DNA of 64,000 nucleotides from Erigeron canadensis (taxonomy: Eukaryota > Streptophyta > Magnoliopsida > Asterales > Asteraceae). Position numbers and translations under genes: made by a program. The stretch is taken from assembly GCF_010389155.1 (NCBI RefSeq), contig NC_057766.1:24313516-24377515 (forward strand), written 5' to 3'. Shown piece after piece: positions 10,253-22,471 of the stretch; the stretch's first letter is position 1; every line of letters starts with the position of its first letter. The notes beneath the pieces are model-generated. The model made no database searches and was not told the origin of the DNA. It saw only the letters and a program-made list of their open reading frames with translations.

Positions 10253-10802
10253 GCTGAAGCAGCTATGATGATTGGATGTTGGAAACCCAGACACTCACCT
10301 CTGTTTGGTATGCTATTTTTAGTTACAACTGAAATAAGTTATTACTTTGTGTATGTGTTGCTTGATCGTTATTGATTTACATATCCTTTGTTTTCTCTTA
10401 ATTTATGTAGTTAGTATCCTTACTATAAGGCAAGGAGGTACGTGAATTATGCAAGTATCAGAAGATAGACTACCTTATAGATTATTCCGTTCTATTGATG
10501 TACATATTTGCCGTTGTTATATGTCACGTTGTTTATGTTTTAACTTGGATGGGTCAAGTGGTCAAGTGGGTTGAATTAAGAAAATATGACCTCCTAAACT
10601 GTTTTATTCGTAATCAAAAAGTTAATTTAGTTGCCCAACTCAAGTGCCTAATAACATGACCTGTTTTGATATGATGTCCAAACCATTTTGCTACCTCTAT
10701 TAATATCCATTTCATTTTAGGGATCATAATGACCATATCAAAAGACAGATGGAAGCCATCTCCAGAAATTAGCTGAGATTTTCACCACCGATGGCGTTCT
10801 TG
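10253..10802 (+). pseudogene. Two exon-like fragments of an unidentified gene
   Basis: Exon-like piece 10253-10307 (reads AEAAMMIGCWKPRHSPLF) and piece 10721-10802 (reads [17 protein letters not shown]) each sit between a pyrimidine-rich tract ending in AG and a GT donor. They are too short for me to name the parent gene. They lie inside the candidate Helitron and have no start codon or full frame around them, so they are treated as captured fragments. Confidence 0.3.
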
Positions 10803-13365
10803 GTACCTACTTAACCATGATCACAGTTTTATTTTTTTGGGCTGCTTATAAGACAGATTCTTTTCCGGTATGTGCGTTTCCTTGGTTTCAAATACAACTT
10901 TATCATTGTTAGTTAAGTCGTTTAGGTGATTTGGGCCGACGATAATGCTTAGAGAAACCAGTCCCCTAAAGTTTGGCTAGAAGACCATTTTGATCTTATT
11001 TTATATCTTATATGGCTATGATGCTACATTCTATACTGAATGTACATTTTAATGATTCATTTTATTTATATATCTTTCTCTTATTTTTGTTGTTTTTGAG
11101 ATAACTTATATAAATGGGCAGAATTTAAAATTTCGAGAGTGGCAAAATGTGTAGTCAGAGGGGAAAGCTTTACATTCCTAAACTCGAAGAGGCTAATTTT
11201 GCTGACCGGTAATTCTAACAATTGTACCTTGATATAGATTCTGTCAAAGCTCTCTTCTAACAATACTTTTACATATGTACTCAATAGATTATATTGAATT
11301 CGATGCCAAGTTATCTATAATGCAATGCGATATCTCTGCTGTAATTTCTATGCATTTTGTTAGAAGGTCGTCTTCTGCATTTTTTCGCCTTATTACCTCA
11401 CAATTAAGCATGCCCGTACCAATATTTTGACCTGATTTTGAGGGTTATATTTCTATGCTTTATTCTGGAGGCCCATGAAACCTGCATTGGTTGTTGTTTC
11501 TGGACATATTGTTGGGTTTCTTCCTTTCATGTTGTTTACAGTCAACCTCACGAAACTGCAATTGAGGTATTCCATATGTTGAAGTATAGAAACAGATCCA
11601 TTTTACAATTTTGTTCAATAATCCAATTAGGATAAGTTACTTATTATTTCAAGAACTTATTAAGACGCTTTTCATTTTTCGTTTTTACAAATATTTTTTA
11701 TTTTATTTTGCTACAATGGTAGGTAGTTTTTTCTAGAACAAGAATCTTTTTTTTAGTCTGATTGATTGTAAGCACTTCAATGAATCTACTCAGGGACTCC
11801 ATTTAGTGTTTCATGACATTATCGGGATTATCGAATGGGGAATATTAATCTTGCATCATTCAATAGTTTGTGAATTGTGAAATAGGTTGCTATATAAGAC
11901 TGTTTTATGTCACAAGAAGAATATAGGTAATTAATTATTAGATACAGATGAGAAGCTTTTGAATGCATAATAATTATCTTTTTTCTTTATATATGAAAGG
12001 GAATATCAAGGCACTGCAATTACTTTGGAAACCCGCTACTGCAATTACTTTGTAAACCCGTTACGGACATTAGCCTTTAGCTCGCTACGTGGGATAAGGT
12101 AACTTTAAAAAATTGATTCAAGTTTGATGCAACTTCCTTTACTTTTAGTAAATAAATTTAATGTTGATACACAACTCGAAAGTGATGTTTTTGTACATGG
12201 ATCTATCTAGCTTCTATATGATCCATATAATTGCAGCTCTATGGTTGAACATAAATTTTAGTTCTGGTGATATGGTGACAGAGAAGAGATGAGGCTCGAT
12301 GTACAGAGATATATAATATTTGGGCAAATAAATATAGGTTGTCCTTGGAGAATTCTGCCACATGTTTACTAATTGTAAGTCATTGATTTAGTCTTATCTC
12401 TTTATGTATTGTGTCCGTTTACGTGTATGGGTGTATATATATATATATATACATGTAGTGTGACAAGATGGGTGGAGTGCGTTATGGGTCAAAATGGGTT
12501 TTAGTTGAAACAAGTAATGTTTTAGCATGGGTGGAAATGAGTCGATCGGGTTTGGTTGATTCTATATACTTTTAGGCTATACCACAGAAACAATATTGTT
12601 CTGATAATCGACTTAATAATATAAATGATTTATGATGCACGTATATTTAAAATAGATATTAGGTAACTTTCAACATGTTCAATCATTTGACCCATTCTTT
12701 TTAACTGAAGTTTTTAATTTAAATATGAGATTAAACAATACCAAATAGACTCATTCATAAGTAAATCTAGATCACCTGATTCGAATGTTGATGGTAATGG
12801 GAAAGCTATAAAGGAAAGTAGTAAAGGAGGCGAAAAAAGTAATTATCTTTGTGAAAAACTTTCTTTGCTTGAAACATAGTGTTAATTATAATCAACAATT
12901 CTTCTTTTGATGGGGTCTTTAATTACCCAAATTAGGACTTTATTTCCGTTCAGGTCACGCCTGCTGAGCCTATACATGTACAACAGTGACCGCAAAGCCA
13001 CCCAGTATGGACTACAACCTGACAGTTAATTTTAATGAACATGCATATAGTTTATGCAACCAAGTGAGCTATGGGACATTGTGGCATGTGATAACCCTGA
13101 AGTAGAGGTGATGATATTTGGCGGGTTTGGTGAAGAGTGAGAATGGGCAGGGTCAATAATCTCAATCTTCAATCCTATATAATTACAAAATATGTTACCA
13201 AATCACTTTGCATGAATTTCAACCTCTTTGATTTAATCTTTTTATTCGATATAGATAACCCAGCAGGCTGAATCTGACACATGAATTTGAACTTTATAAC
13301 ATGATTTTTATATTGGATATTCTCTACATGGAAAACATACCGTGGCCTTTTTACTTGGAAACTTA

Positions 13366-13657
13366 GGTCGCGTTTGGTTCACAAAATTTGATGGAATTTG
13401 ATGGAATTGGAATTGAATTACATTCCTTAGCGTGTTTGGTTGGTTAAAGATGGAGGAATCACATTCCGTTGGAATGTTAACATTCCCTCATTTGATGGAA
13501 TCTCCATTCCTTGGGGATAGGGGAAGGAATTTCATTCTGTCCCTCACTTGAAGCTTCAAAAAATCAAAAACATTCCGTCAAATTCCATTCCTTCAGATTC
13601 CAATTCCTTCGAAAGATTTCATTCCTTCCAAAAACATTCTGTGAACCAAACGCGCCC
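13366..13657. mobile_element. Tourist-like (PIF/Harbinger-type) MITE with TTA target duplication
   Basis: 292-bp element with matching inverted ends GGTCGCGTTTGGTTCAC and (reversed) GGGCGCGTTTGGTTCAC, flanked on both sides by TTA (13363-13365 and 13658-13660). The interior is rich in GGAATG/CATTCC motifs in both orientations. The size, the 'GCGTTTGGTTCAC' ends and the TTA duplication fit PIF/Harbinger-derived MITEs. The 72-codon open frame inside it is not a gene. Confidence 0.85.
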
Positions 13658-14904
13658 TTAAGTTTATCCGACTTATTTTCTGATATGAGCTATTCATCTT
13701 TTTATTTTGCTGTCTTACTTTGCTCATGATCTATGATCATTGTGTGGCAAGTGTAACAGCTGTTAAAGAACCTTTTCATATTGTCCAAATGCTACCAAAC
13801 TTGGTTGCAAATATGCTGAAATCTTCCAAAGTTTCCTCAAAAGTTCAACCTTTCCTATATGGAATAGGATGAGCAATTCTAGATTTTAGCAGCAACTAAT
13901 AAAAAGAAAAATTGTTCCATTTGATTTGCCAATAGAACTTATTTTTAATTTGAGGATCAACTAACTGTGTTGATTAGTGATTTTATATTTAGGTTAGAGA
14001 AGGAAGGACCGTGAGCAATATTTTCAAGGGCGAGTCCATTGAATCCAACATTTCATACGTCTTTTGTATGGTTCAGGTTATTACTGTTAGCCTACTTGAA
14101 AAGTTTTATCTTTAACATTCTTTGAATTTTTTCGTAATCACAAGATGATAGCTTTGGATGATCCTGATGGTTATTTTATGAAACTGATGACATGCTCCCG
14201 TAACCATATAATAAGTATCAATTTCTGAAAGCATGTCACTTCATTTTCAGATTCAATCCATGTAGATTGAACATGTCTATCAAACAGGCTGAATCAAACA
14301 CTTTAACTAAGAGAGAGAATAGGTTAGATCGGTCAAACGAGGTAGATCAACTAACACATTTAAGTAAATTTTTATAAGATTTAGACTATAGTTGTAATAA
14401 CTTGGTGTTAGTAATCATATTTAGCACACTCATTATATATAAAATAGTAATAGTAATATATTGAAAATATTTGTTAACAAGTCAACCATTTTAGCTAACG
14501 CTTGAGTTTCACCTCTATTCAATTTGCCCAATTGTGACATGCTGCCCTACCAGAACCGGCCCATTTTACTACAATATCCAGTTCTAAGGTCTTCTCACAT
14601 GTGTCAAACGCTACCCTATATTTTCCGAATCTGTACCATGTCCATGTTTTTTAACTAAATTGTTCAATGTGCACTAACTTGAGATCTAATATTCGATGAA
14701 TCTATATCTATAAATGGCCTAAAAGCTGATCATAAAAGTGTTATTAAAATATTTGTATATGTTTTTGAAAAGTATATATAAGTTTTTAGAGTAAATGAAA
14801 CCAGGTGCTACTATGATCGGAGATGAAAGACACTATTATTTTTATATTATTTTTTTGTCCATATATTGGTTGTGTTCATAGAAATTAAATATTTTATATG
14901 TTTA

Positions 14905-15892
14905 GATAATTGGGATATCAGTCTCTTCAGTTGACCCTAAATATGCCTACATCCAAGGAGTTGATTATGAGGTGAGTACCTAAACTTTGGAAATTTTGTG
15001 ATCTTGAGCTTGATGTAAGGTTACATGTTTGTAAGTGAGAAGGTCATGGGTGTCTCACTTTCAAAGCACTTATTATTTTGCAAAGTCAAAGAGCCCTGGC
15101 TCAAGGTCCGTTACCTTTTTCCTTCAATATTGAGGTGGGAAAATGGGTGAATTTGTGGGGTTGGGTAACAGACTTGGGACAAAATATGTAATTAAACTTA
15201 TCGTTGTTCCTATTTTTATCAGTCAATTAGTTGTATATAATATTTATTTTAACTCATTCTTTTATAACAAGATAGGCATAACCACCAGGCCAACATCCAA
15301 ATGCGTATGATAGCATATTGGCAATCTTTCCTTGATAATACTGGACGCACAGTAGAGAAGATTCTACATTTTGAACTACATCATGAGAAATCCAACGTTG
15401 ACACAATCGTATGCTTTGAGGTTTGTTGAAGTCTGTCCAAATGACCTTAAAAAAAATCAACTTCAATTAATGAAAAAACATATCTAGATGGTCAGTGTTT
15501 CCACACACTAGCCAATATAAAACTCTTCCATGAATCCCCACAACTAATAAAGTTCTTCTGTTTTTTGTGATCTTGATTCATAGATTAGAATGAGTCAGCT
15601 TTTCAGGTTTTTTGTTATTATCAACTTCTTTTGCTTTTGTTACAAACAGTTGTGTTATTTGCATTTTAAAAATTCGATAATCTCCTCATGATCTGCTTTT
15701 AAGTTCGAGTTTGATACCTTCCACCTACTAATTCAAGGCTAAGAGCCTAAGATCAGACCAAAGTGTTTAGGAAATGCAAAGTATGAAATGGACATGCAGA
15801 GAAGCTAGCAAAGGTTATCGGCAGAGAAGGAGCTTACAACGGAGCTGCTGTTATTTTGAAGAATAAAGCAACTGGAGAAATGATTGCTGAAG
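14905..15892 (+). pseudogene. Exon-like fragments, the second possibly from a hotdog-type thioesterase
   Basis: Piece 14905-14971 reads IIGISVSSVDPKYAYIQGVD and is followed by GTGAGT. Piece 15790-15892 reads HAEKLAKVIGREG then AAVILKNKATGEMIAEG and is followed by GTATGT. The phrase 'KATGEMIAEG' recalls the strand that ends many hotdog-fold acyl-CoA thioesterases, but I cannot confirm this without a search. No complete gene can be assembled here. The fragments sit within the candidate Helitron and share its orientation. Confidence 0.3.
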
Positions 15893-16167
15893 GTATGTTT
15901 TGTTTGAAGAGAAATAAAATTTGAAAGCTTATCAATGTTCAAGGTTGTACAGGCCTAGCTCATTTTTGCTTAAATGAACTTGCTCATGGTGTTTGATCCT
16001 CTATTTGCTGGCTTTTGACTACTTCCTTTGATTGGTAAATGTAGAAAGTCAGGAAGAGAATTGGGCGTTGTATGAAGGTTTTTATAGAGTGATTAATGTG
16101 TAGTACAATTTGTAGGGAAAAAATTGGTTACTTATCTCTGTATCTTAATCGATTGTGTATGATTCTT

Positions 16168-16340
16168 TTTTTTTAGAACAGCAAGGGCCGGATCACGGGT
16201 ATCCGGACTGGATACCGTGAACCTACCCGATCTCCCCCCCCCCCCCCCCACCCGGTAAAAGCTCCACGAAAGCCAGGACGAAATCCTGACGGGCAATCAT
16301 AGGCCGAGAGTATCGATCCTGTGACCTCTTGGGGAATTGG
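16168..16340 (-). mobile_element. SINE-like copy related to 49245-49440
   Basis: Shares with 49245-49440 the block reading (plus strand) 'aagggccggatcacgggtat', 'ccggactggatac', 'cctacccgatc' and 'cacccggtaaa'. On the minus strand the tRNA-like promoter end precedes this block; here the B-box-like site is degraded. A run of about 17 C (16232-16249) lies inside. No clear target duplication found. Confidence 0.45.
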
Positions 16341-17221
16341 CTATATGGGGATAATAGGTAAAAACATGATCGTTATTTTTAAATGCAATTGTAGAATAGG
16401 ACGGGTCTTCCACCATCGAAACATACAGATGGAAAACTCACTCATATCAATGGAAAATATACCAACTAGGCATAAAAAATTAAAAAGCCACTACACACGA
16501 GCATGATACAGGAGTCAAGGTTTTTGTTACTTCTGTTTATACATTTGCTTTTACTTAACAACAGTATTGACAGTTGTGTTGCCTCGCAACAAGGGCAGAC
16601 TAAATAGACAGAACTTCTCATCTATATCATCCACACAAGACTATAACAATCACTCTCCTTTTAGTTAAACTACACTCAACATGGGCTTTTTTGGTTTGGC
16701 ATGTCTCCATGCAATAAATATTATACGGTTAGACTCTTTCGTACATTTTATTATAGATACATGGTGGTATATTGAGAAAAACAAACAAATTTTTCACGAG
16801 GTCAATTAAAATCCACTCATGATTCACGTGTCGATACATGAATAGATGTTGCTTCTGCTAGGTGGTAGAATCGCACATTGTTGTTTTATGATACCATTAG
16901 AACTTTTCGAAAGTATCACATGTGAGATAAAACAAAACATGCATTTAGTAGTAGAGAGTGAGATCTTGCCTAATGAATTTAGAATAATTAAAACATTTCG
17001 GTCTCTTAATTTGAGGGATTTCCGAATCTCTGTAACAAGTTATTTGACCTGAAATTTTTTATTCATTTTCTGCTTATTATTATGCTTTTTTATTTGTAAG
17101 CTGATAAATAATATGATTTTGTGAAACAATTTTCATTAATTATTTAAAAAACCGAAAACAAAATACATGCAAACAATATATTTAAAACACGGCGTGCGTA
17201 GCACGAGTATTAAAACCCTCG

Positions 17222-18510
17222 TACTTGATATTTTTATACGCATTGTATAAAAGCTAACGTAAATTAATTGCATATTGTTATCTCTTCATAAGTGTTCAAG
17301 TGATATGATCACACCATTGACGGGAGATACATCGCTCCACAGTTAATGGACCAAGTCAGTCAATGGGTAGGTGAAGGTACTCACTAAAAGTCCTAATCAC
17401 TACAAATTTCTTTGTAATGACATATTGACATGGTTATTTGACGAATGATTAGGATAAGTCTAGTTTTCTAAGTCAAGCAAGTAGAAAGCCGGTGTAAAAT
17501 GGGAACCATGCATGTATAATCTATGTAGCACCGAAATGGGTACAGGAAAGGGGTACGGGAACGGGGAATGACAAAACTAAAAAATTCAGGATACGGGTAC
17601 GGCAATAAAATATATACATATATAAATTATATCAATTTTTCATACAGAGAGACTTGAGATTTGAGAGATTATGTATAATTATATATGTAGAACTGTATAA
17701 TACATGCTTGATTAGTGATCACTCATTGAATGTTTAGTGTTTAATAATTGGTTTTGGAATATAAAAATTTAAATATTGATCAAATTGTATATAATATAGC
17801 ATGTTTGGGTTTGGGGATTAGAAAAAGTCCTTTAAATCCTTGATATTAATTAGAAACCGTATGAAAACTTCAAAGAAACGTTTCGGTATCTATAGAAAAT
17901 TATAGGGAATGTTTCATACGTGTTTCGTATGAGGAAACGTTTCCATGGAGTTTCGGAAACGGGTACGGCTACCTGTTTGGAGTTTCGGTGCATGTATAAT
18001 TACAAATTGAATTGTAATATTATCCTTTTAAAATCTTAATTTATATTTTAATAGTAGATGTTAACATATTCAACTTCATTGTTTTAACAATTAAACCATG
18101 GTGTTCAACCATATATATTGGACAAATATGTCTAAGTGACTCAAATCTTTTGTTATATATAATTAAACCGACATGATAAAAAAAATTTAAGAAAAAAAAA
18201 AACAAATACTATGATCTAATATACTTATTAATTCGCCTATCAAATGATAGAGCTATGAAGATAAAAGTAAAAAAATGTGAAACTTCAACATATCAAAGTC
18301 TCTATGAAATAAAATAAGCATTTGATTTCAAATGCCAAGAAATTAGGGTGCAAGTGTAAGTTCTTGGAAATATCTAAATATGATATACATCTAAACCTCT
18401 TATATGAGAGGTGTATGCTTAGTTTCTTTCTTCATATTTCATGAAAAAAAATATATTAACTTCACTCAAATTGTACATAATATTCACCTCACTTACAAAC
18501 TTTGTACTAT
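17222..18510. promoter_or_regulatory. Upstream region of copy 3, with a nested repeat element
   Basis: 17290-17400 matches the distal upstream region of copy 4 (23300-23480) through blocks such as 'caagtgat...gatcacaccatt', 'ggaccaagtcagtcaatgggtagg' and 'ctacaaatttc'. The proximal region 18390-18510 repeats the family leader (AACCTCTTATATGAGAGGTG, TAGTTTCTTTC, CTTACAAACTTTGTAC). Between them lies an insert (about 17521-17988). The region is therefore a duplicated promoter split by an element. I infer promoter function from conservation only. Confidence 0.45.
17521..17988. mobile_element. Small DNA element between 12-bp direct repeats
   Basis: The 12-bp sequence TGCATGTATAAT occurs at 17509-17520 and 17989-18000. 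The enclosed DNA starts with CTATGTAGCACCGAAATGG and ends with a run of TTTCGG motifs whose reverse complement resembles the start (GCACCGAAA). The interior repeats GGGTACGG and GTTTCGTATG. This looks like a MITE, but the inverted ends are short and offset. The 43636-44054 element begins similarly with CTAAGTAG. Confidence 0.4.
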
Positions 18511-20772
18511 ATGGGCCTTTCAGCTAAAGATTGTCTGGATATTGTAGGCAGTTTGGCTAATGAACCATCTGAAAAAGTGGGCCCCTTGTTTTATTATTGT
18601 ACACGGATAGAAGATTTGGAATATGAAGATATGTTTGGCAAGCCTATGGTATGGATAGGGATCTACATTGCATTAGCATCCTTATTTTGTACCCTTGCCA
18701 TGGGAGTTGATTTATTGCATGGTTTCCGAAATAGAAAATTTTGGTTTCCATGTAGATATTTCACGCTCAATGCTGCTTCTATCACGTTGATAGCCATAGC
18801 CATGAAACTGCCTATGGATCTAAGTAGTTTGTACAAGAAATCCTTGGATCAAGCAACCAAGATAGGAAGCATGGCCTTCATGTGCACGATGATGGCTAAC
18901 TTAATTCCTTCTTTGGCATTTATGGATAATAATACACTGCTTGCAAATGTCACAGGTTTCACTATTCTTGTTATCAGTGTCGTTGTAAATATATGCATTC
19001 AAATTAGTACTGGTGCTATAAATGATCCAGAAATTCCTGGGGACATAGCTTACCCTGCCATTGTCATGAATTTCATGAATTATATAGCACAAAGCTATGT
19101 GGCTATGTCACTCTGGCTATTGATAACGTTGATTTCTTCGGCTATAACGATTCCTGCTTGTAAGAAAATTTTAGAAATCAAATACCAAGATGCCACAAAA
19201 AGAACTTTAGATGGTCAAGATAGCTTAGCGTCTACTGTTGAGAAACTAAACCAATATTTGAGAAGATATTGGGTTATGGCGGAAATTGGTAGTCCTCAAA
19301 CTCTGATGGCCATTAACCCGTTATCAATTACTTCTGGCATAACTTGTCTGTATAGCTTACTCCCGTACATCCTTATGATGATGTATGCCATTGTATGGGG
19401 TAAGTCTCCTCCCGGCGAGGAATCAGATTATAAGTGGTCTATGTATTTCATTGCAATAACACAGTCCATTGGAGTAATAGTGGGTAGTATTGCTCCAATA
19501 TTGAGATGTTTTACGATTGTGAACTTCAACTTATTCACTAAACAGAATAAGAAGCAATTCATGGTCTTCAAAGTTGAAAATTACTGGATTCAAGAGTTGG
19601 CTGAGTGGAAAGAAAGTCATATACGTTATTTATCAACTCGCTCTAGGTCAAGAACTCTCGTCCTTAATCTGAAAAACATGTTTCTAGACATTTGCATAGG
19701 GACTCAGAAGATAATTGTCGTATTAAGCAAAACGATCGGGCTCGTTCCTGTAGTGCTTCTGATTTGTGTCATGTATTGTTCATATTGGTGGAAGTCACAC
19801 ATGTCAAGGCTGTTAGGGTCACCTAACACCCCAAGAGCTGATGAAATAAATGAAGACCTTCGGAATTACATTTTGAAACTTGAAGATGAGATCGAGCTTG
19901 GTGAAAGAATGCTCAAACGCATTTCTAGTTCTATAGATCACCTGATCAAAAAGGCAGAGAAGAAACAACGAAAGAATCTTTTGATGCTTCTTGAGAAGTA
20001 TAAAGGATTTAGAGGAGTGCAGAACTTTGACAACGATCAAGTTCTACCTCTAACTTCCTTTAGACTTGTTAATTGTTGGAGTTTGCCGGTAGTAACTTTG
20101 ACATGCATTGCCATTGCTCTCCCTGCTATTTGCAAGGAAAAAGTTGATAGCTTGTTCAAAAGTGTGCGCGAAGGTCTTTTGTACACTTATCTTGTGGAAG
20201 AAAGCCTCAATAATACTTGTGAATTTGGAAATATCCAAAAGGCAACTATGAACTTGTGGCACGAGGTCGAACACAAGTCCATGTGGTTAGAGAATAGTTT
20301 GGAAACAAGTGCTTATAGAGGGAAAACATCAATCGAGATTCTTCAGTGGTTCGCGGACAAAGGAGAAGAAATTGTCAAGCAAATTGATACTAACAATGAA
20401 GAAGTAATAAAGAACAATCCTAAGAACTTAATTCTTGCCAATTCGATGTACCGTATTACACGAACAATCTTGCTTAGCTACCAAAGCAACGTCCAACCTA
20501 TAAGTGAAGAGGAGTTGTTTGCACTATTATCCAGCATGATTGCAGACATACTGTGTGCTTGTTTCACCAACATACCACGAGTTATAATGAGGAAATGCCA
20601 TGGAAGTGCCATAGAGAAACGGGATGCTAGTGTTAAGGCCGCTGCTAAGTTGTTTGGTAGCACGAAAGAGATTGTAAAAATACTTGACACTTGGGAAGTG
20701 CCAAGTATGGATCCTGATAAAATGGCATTTATTGACGAGTGGCATATTCATATGAAGCAATCGATTCCTTAA
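18511..20772 (+). CDS. Multi-pass membrane protein of unrecognised plant family, copy 3
   Basis: Intronless frame of 753 aa from the ATG; three extra codons upstream would need a TTG start. The N-terminal region has 45 residues before TM1 and no NLT sequon, but keeps the 'CTRIEDLEYED' motif that matches 'QIR(D/E)LE' of copies 2 and 4, as if the middle of that segment were deleted. The TM4-TM5 loop is the longest of the four (DPEIPGDIAYPAIVMNFMNY). The TM6-TM7 loop is short (VWGKSPPGEESDYKW). A QSNVQPISEEELF segment near the C-terminus groups it with copy 4. The final stretch, DPDKMAFIDEWHIHMKQSIP, is shared almost unchanged with copy 2. No frameshift or stop, so the gene is probably functional. 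Confidence 0.85.
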   Translation: MGLSAKDCLDIVGSLANEPSEKVGPLFYYCTRIEDLEYEDMFGKPMVWIGIYIALASLFCTLAMGVDLLHGFRNRKFWFPCRYFTLNAASITLIAIAMKLPMDLSSLYKKSLDQATKIGSMAFMCTMMANLIPSLAFMDNNTLLANVTGFTILVISVVVNICIQISTGAINDPEIPGDIAYPAIVMNFMNYIAQSYVAMSLWLLITLISSAITIPACKKILEIKYQDATKRTLDGQDSLASTVEKLNQYLRRYWVMAEIGSPQTLMAINPLSITSGITCLYSLLPYILMMMYAIVWGKSPPGEESDYKWSMYFIAITQSIGVIVGSIAPILRCFTIVNFNLFTKQNKKQFMVFKVENYWIQELAEWKESHIRYLSTRSRSRTLVLNLKNMFLDICIGTQKIIVVLSKTIGLVPVVLLICVMYCSYWWKSHMSRLLGSPNTPRADEINEDLRNYILKLEDEIELGERMLKRISSSIDHLIKKAEKKQRKNLLMLLEKYKGFRGVQNFDNDQVLPLTSFRLVNCWSLPVVTLTCIAIALPAICKEKVDSLFKSVREGLLYTYLVEESLNNTCEFGNIQKATMNLWHEVEHKSMWLENSLETSAYRGKTSIEILQWFADKGEEIVKQIDTNNEEVIKNNPKNLILANSMYRITRTILLSYQSNVQPISEEELFALLSSMIADILCACFTNIPRVIMRKCHGSAIEKRDASVKAAAKLFGSTKEIVKILDTWEVPSMDPDKMAFIDEWHIHMKQSIP

Positions 20773-21060
20773 TCTTCATTGTCTTTCATCAGAGCAAATG
20801 TATGTCCTTGAGCTTTAGTATCTTATTGTGCATTACTTTTTGTTAAATGAGATAATTCTTTAACAAGTCTAGTTTTGCCAAATGAATATAACCAAATGCA
20901 AACAGAATAGTGAATTGTATGCCGTTCCATAAAAATAAAAAAACTTAAAAATAAGAAAAAAGACACAAATGAAAAAAGAATAGTGATTTGTATCATGTTA
21001 CACTCTGTATTAGCTATAACTGCCATTTTGTGTTCAATCAGAAAGTTCAACAATAATTAA

Positions 21061-21200
21061 TCATTCGTTTTCCACCTCAACTATTCTTATTATTGACCCT
21101 CCGACCATGCCATGCCAGCAATCGTTATTGACCACGATCTATCTCAATTTCGGACACTATAGGTATCATGGAGAGATGTCGCATTAAAAAGAACATGATC
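21061..21200 (-). pseudogene. Relic of the beta-galactosidase last exon behind copy 3
   Basis: On the minus strand about 21140-21195 reads a decayed form of the GH2 C-terminus (NATSLHDTYSVRN where the intact gene has TAATSPHDIYNAR). The preceding spacer (21061-21140, with TTTTCCACCTCAAC and GACCATGCC) matches 26345-26440. Exon 15 sequence is not seen here. It is more diverged than the relic behind copy 2. The flank at 21200-21420 matches 8640-9000. Confidence 0.7.
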
Positions 21201-22036
21201 ATAAAGTAATAACTCTGCAAGATTAGCTCAGCCATATATATATGTATACAAGTATATAACTTATCATAGAGTTCAGATATATAAAGGTAGATATATATTA
21301 ATGGTTTTAGATATTTAGATGTGTATAAGAAGTTTTGCTAATCTACTCCACAAAAAATATATTCACTCAGGCTTTTCATCAAACAGTTTATATGCAGACA
21401 CTTTATTCAGCAGAAATTCAGCTAATTAATTAATCAACTAGCAAGATGAAAGAACGAGAAAAATGACACAATATTGATGTTAATATTCTCTAATCACAGC
21501 TGTTAATCCACTCCAAAAATGTAATTAATCGAATTTAGAAGAATTTATGTTTGATTAGTAGAGATTAATGGATGATTTGTTTGGATTTGGATATGCGTTT
21601 TGAAAGTGATTTTTTGTCAATATGGAGATTGTTCCAATTTCAAATGGTGACGTGGTACGTCGCACATGGTTTAATCCTGCGTGTAGAGTTGGTAGTTTTG
21701 GCACAATTGTGAACGGACCAAATTAAGCTATATATGGATGGTGTCTATTATTGTAATTGCTACTATGATTACAAGGACTATAGATAGAAGCAAATAACCA
21801 AGTACTTGTATCATTCCTTAACTTTTGTAAGATGCACCTATACACCTAGAAGATATAGTGTCAAGAACAAAAGGCTCGATCTCTTGGATTACATGATGAG
21901 TAGCAAGGCTAGCAAACACAAGTGTAAGTCATTATGTTAAAAAGTGCGTTACTGCCAACTCTTCAAGTTATACAACATGTTACAACGCACGACTATTACC
22001 GAATTTTCATACATAACCCTAATGTTTTATACATAA
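21201..22036. other. Intergenic, duplicated spacer then unassigned
   Basis: The part to about 21430 matches the copy 2 spacer. From 21430 to 22036 I see no coding sequence, no tRNA and no clear element ends. Confidence 0.4.
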
Positions 22037-22441
22037 CAAGACAAAGTATCCGCACGTTGTCGCGGTAAAATGATGGGGGTGATAGATTATAGAGTGTGAT
22101 AGTTAAATGCCTTGGTCATACAGGCTCTGCCCTCGCATTTAAAAATTCGTCGAAAATATATCAAATGACATCTCTAATAAAAGAATATGAAATTTTAAGG
22201 ACACCCATCAAATATTTATAATTTATCGATGTACGATTTTTGAGATAAAAAATTTTGAATGAGTTAGAGAATAAAAAGATTTATGTAGGAAAGAGAAAAA
22301 TGAGTGGTTGAGATTTAGGGAGAGAGAAAAATGAGTAGTTGAGATGTATATAGATGTATTGTACATTATGCATTAGTAGGTGTATATTGTTGAAAAGTTA
22401 AAAAAATTTTAGAGAACAAATGTTTTATAATGTAGTAGAGA
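22037..22441 (-). mobile_element. Candidate Helitron with imperfect 3' end
   Basis: On the minus strand the 5' end would be A|TCTCTACTACATTATAAAAC (from 22441) and the 3' end a hairpin CCGCGACAACGTGCGG, nine bases, then CTTG|T (to 22037). The 5' end is a good plant Helitron start; the 3' CTTG departs from CTRR by one base. It lies 30 bases from the next Helitron, in the same orientation. Confidence 0.4.
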
Positions 22442-22471
22442 TAGAGATAAAATTTGATTATATTATGTTCA

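Larger units (their letters stand above)
9250..17221 (+). mobile_element. Candidate non-autonomous Helitron of about 8 kb carrying exon-like fragments
   Basis: The left end reads A|TCTACTAATATCTTATATAT, a usual plant Helitron 5' start inserted after A. The right end has a short hairpin (CGTGC-GTA-GCACG, about 17194-17206), then 11 bases and CTCG|T, one change from the canonical CTRR|T. No Rep/helicase frame is present. Inside are exon-like pieces in one orientation, e.g. 10253-10307, 10721-10802, 14905-14971 and 15790-15892, each preceded by AG and followed by GT, as in Helitrons that captured host gene segments. A MITE (13366-13657) and a SINE-like copy (about 16168-16340) are nested in it. 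The ends fit but are not perfect, so an unrelated intergenic block remains possible. Confidence 0.45.

Noticed and set aside
13511..13729. A 72-codon plus-strand gene
   Set aside because: Most of it lies within the Tourist-like MITE and reads its inverted repeat arms.
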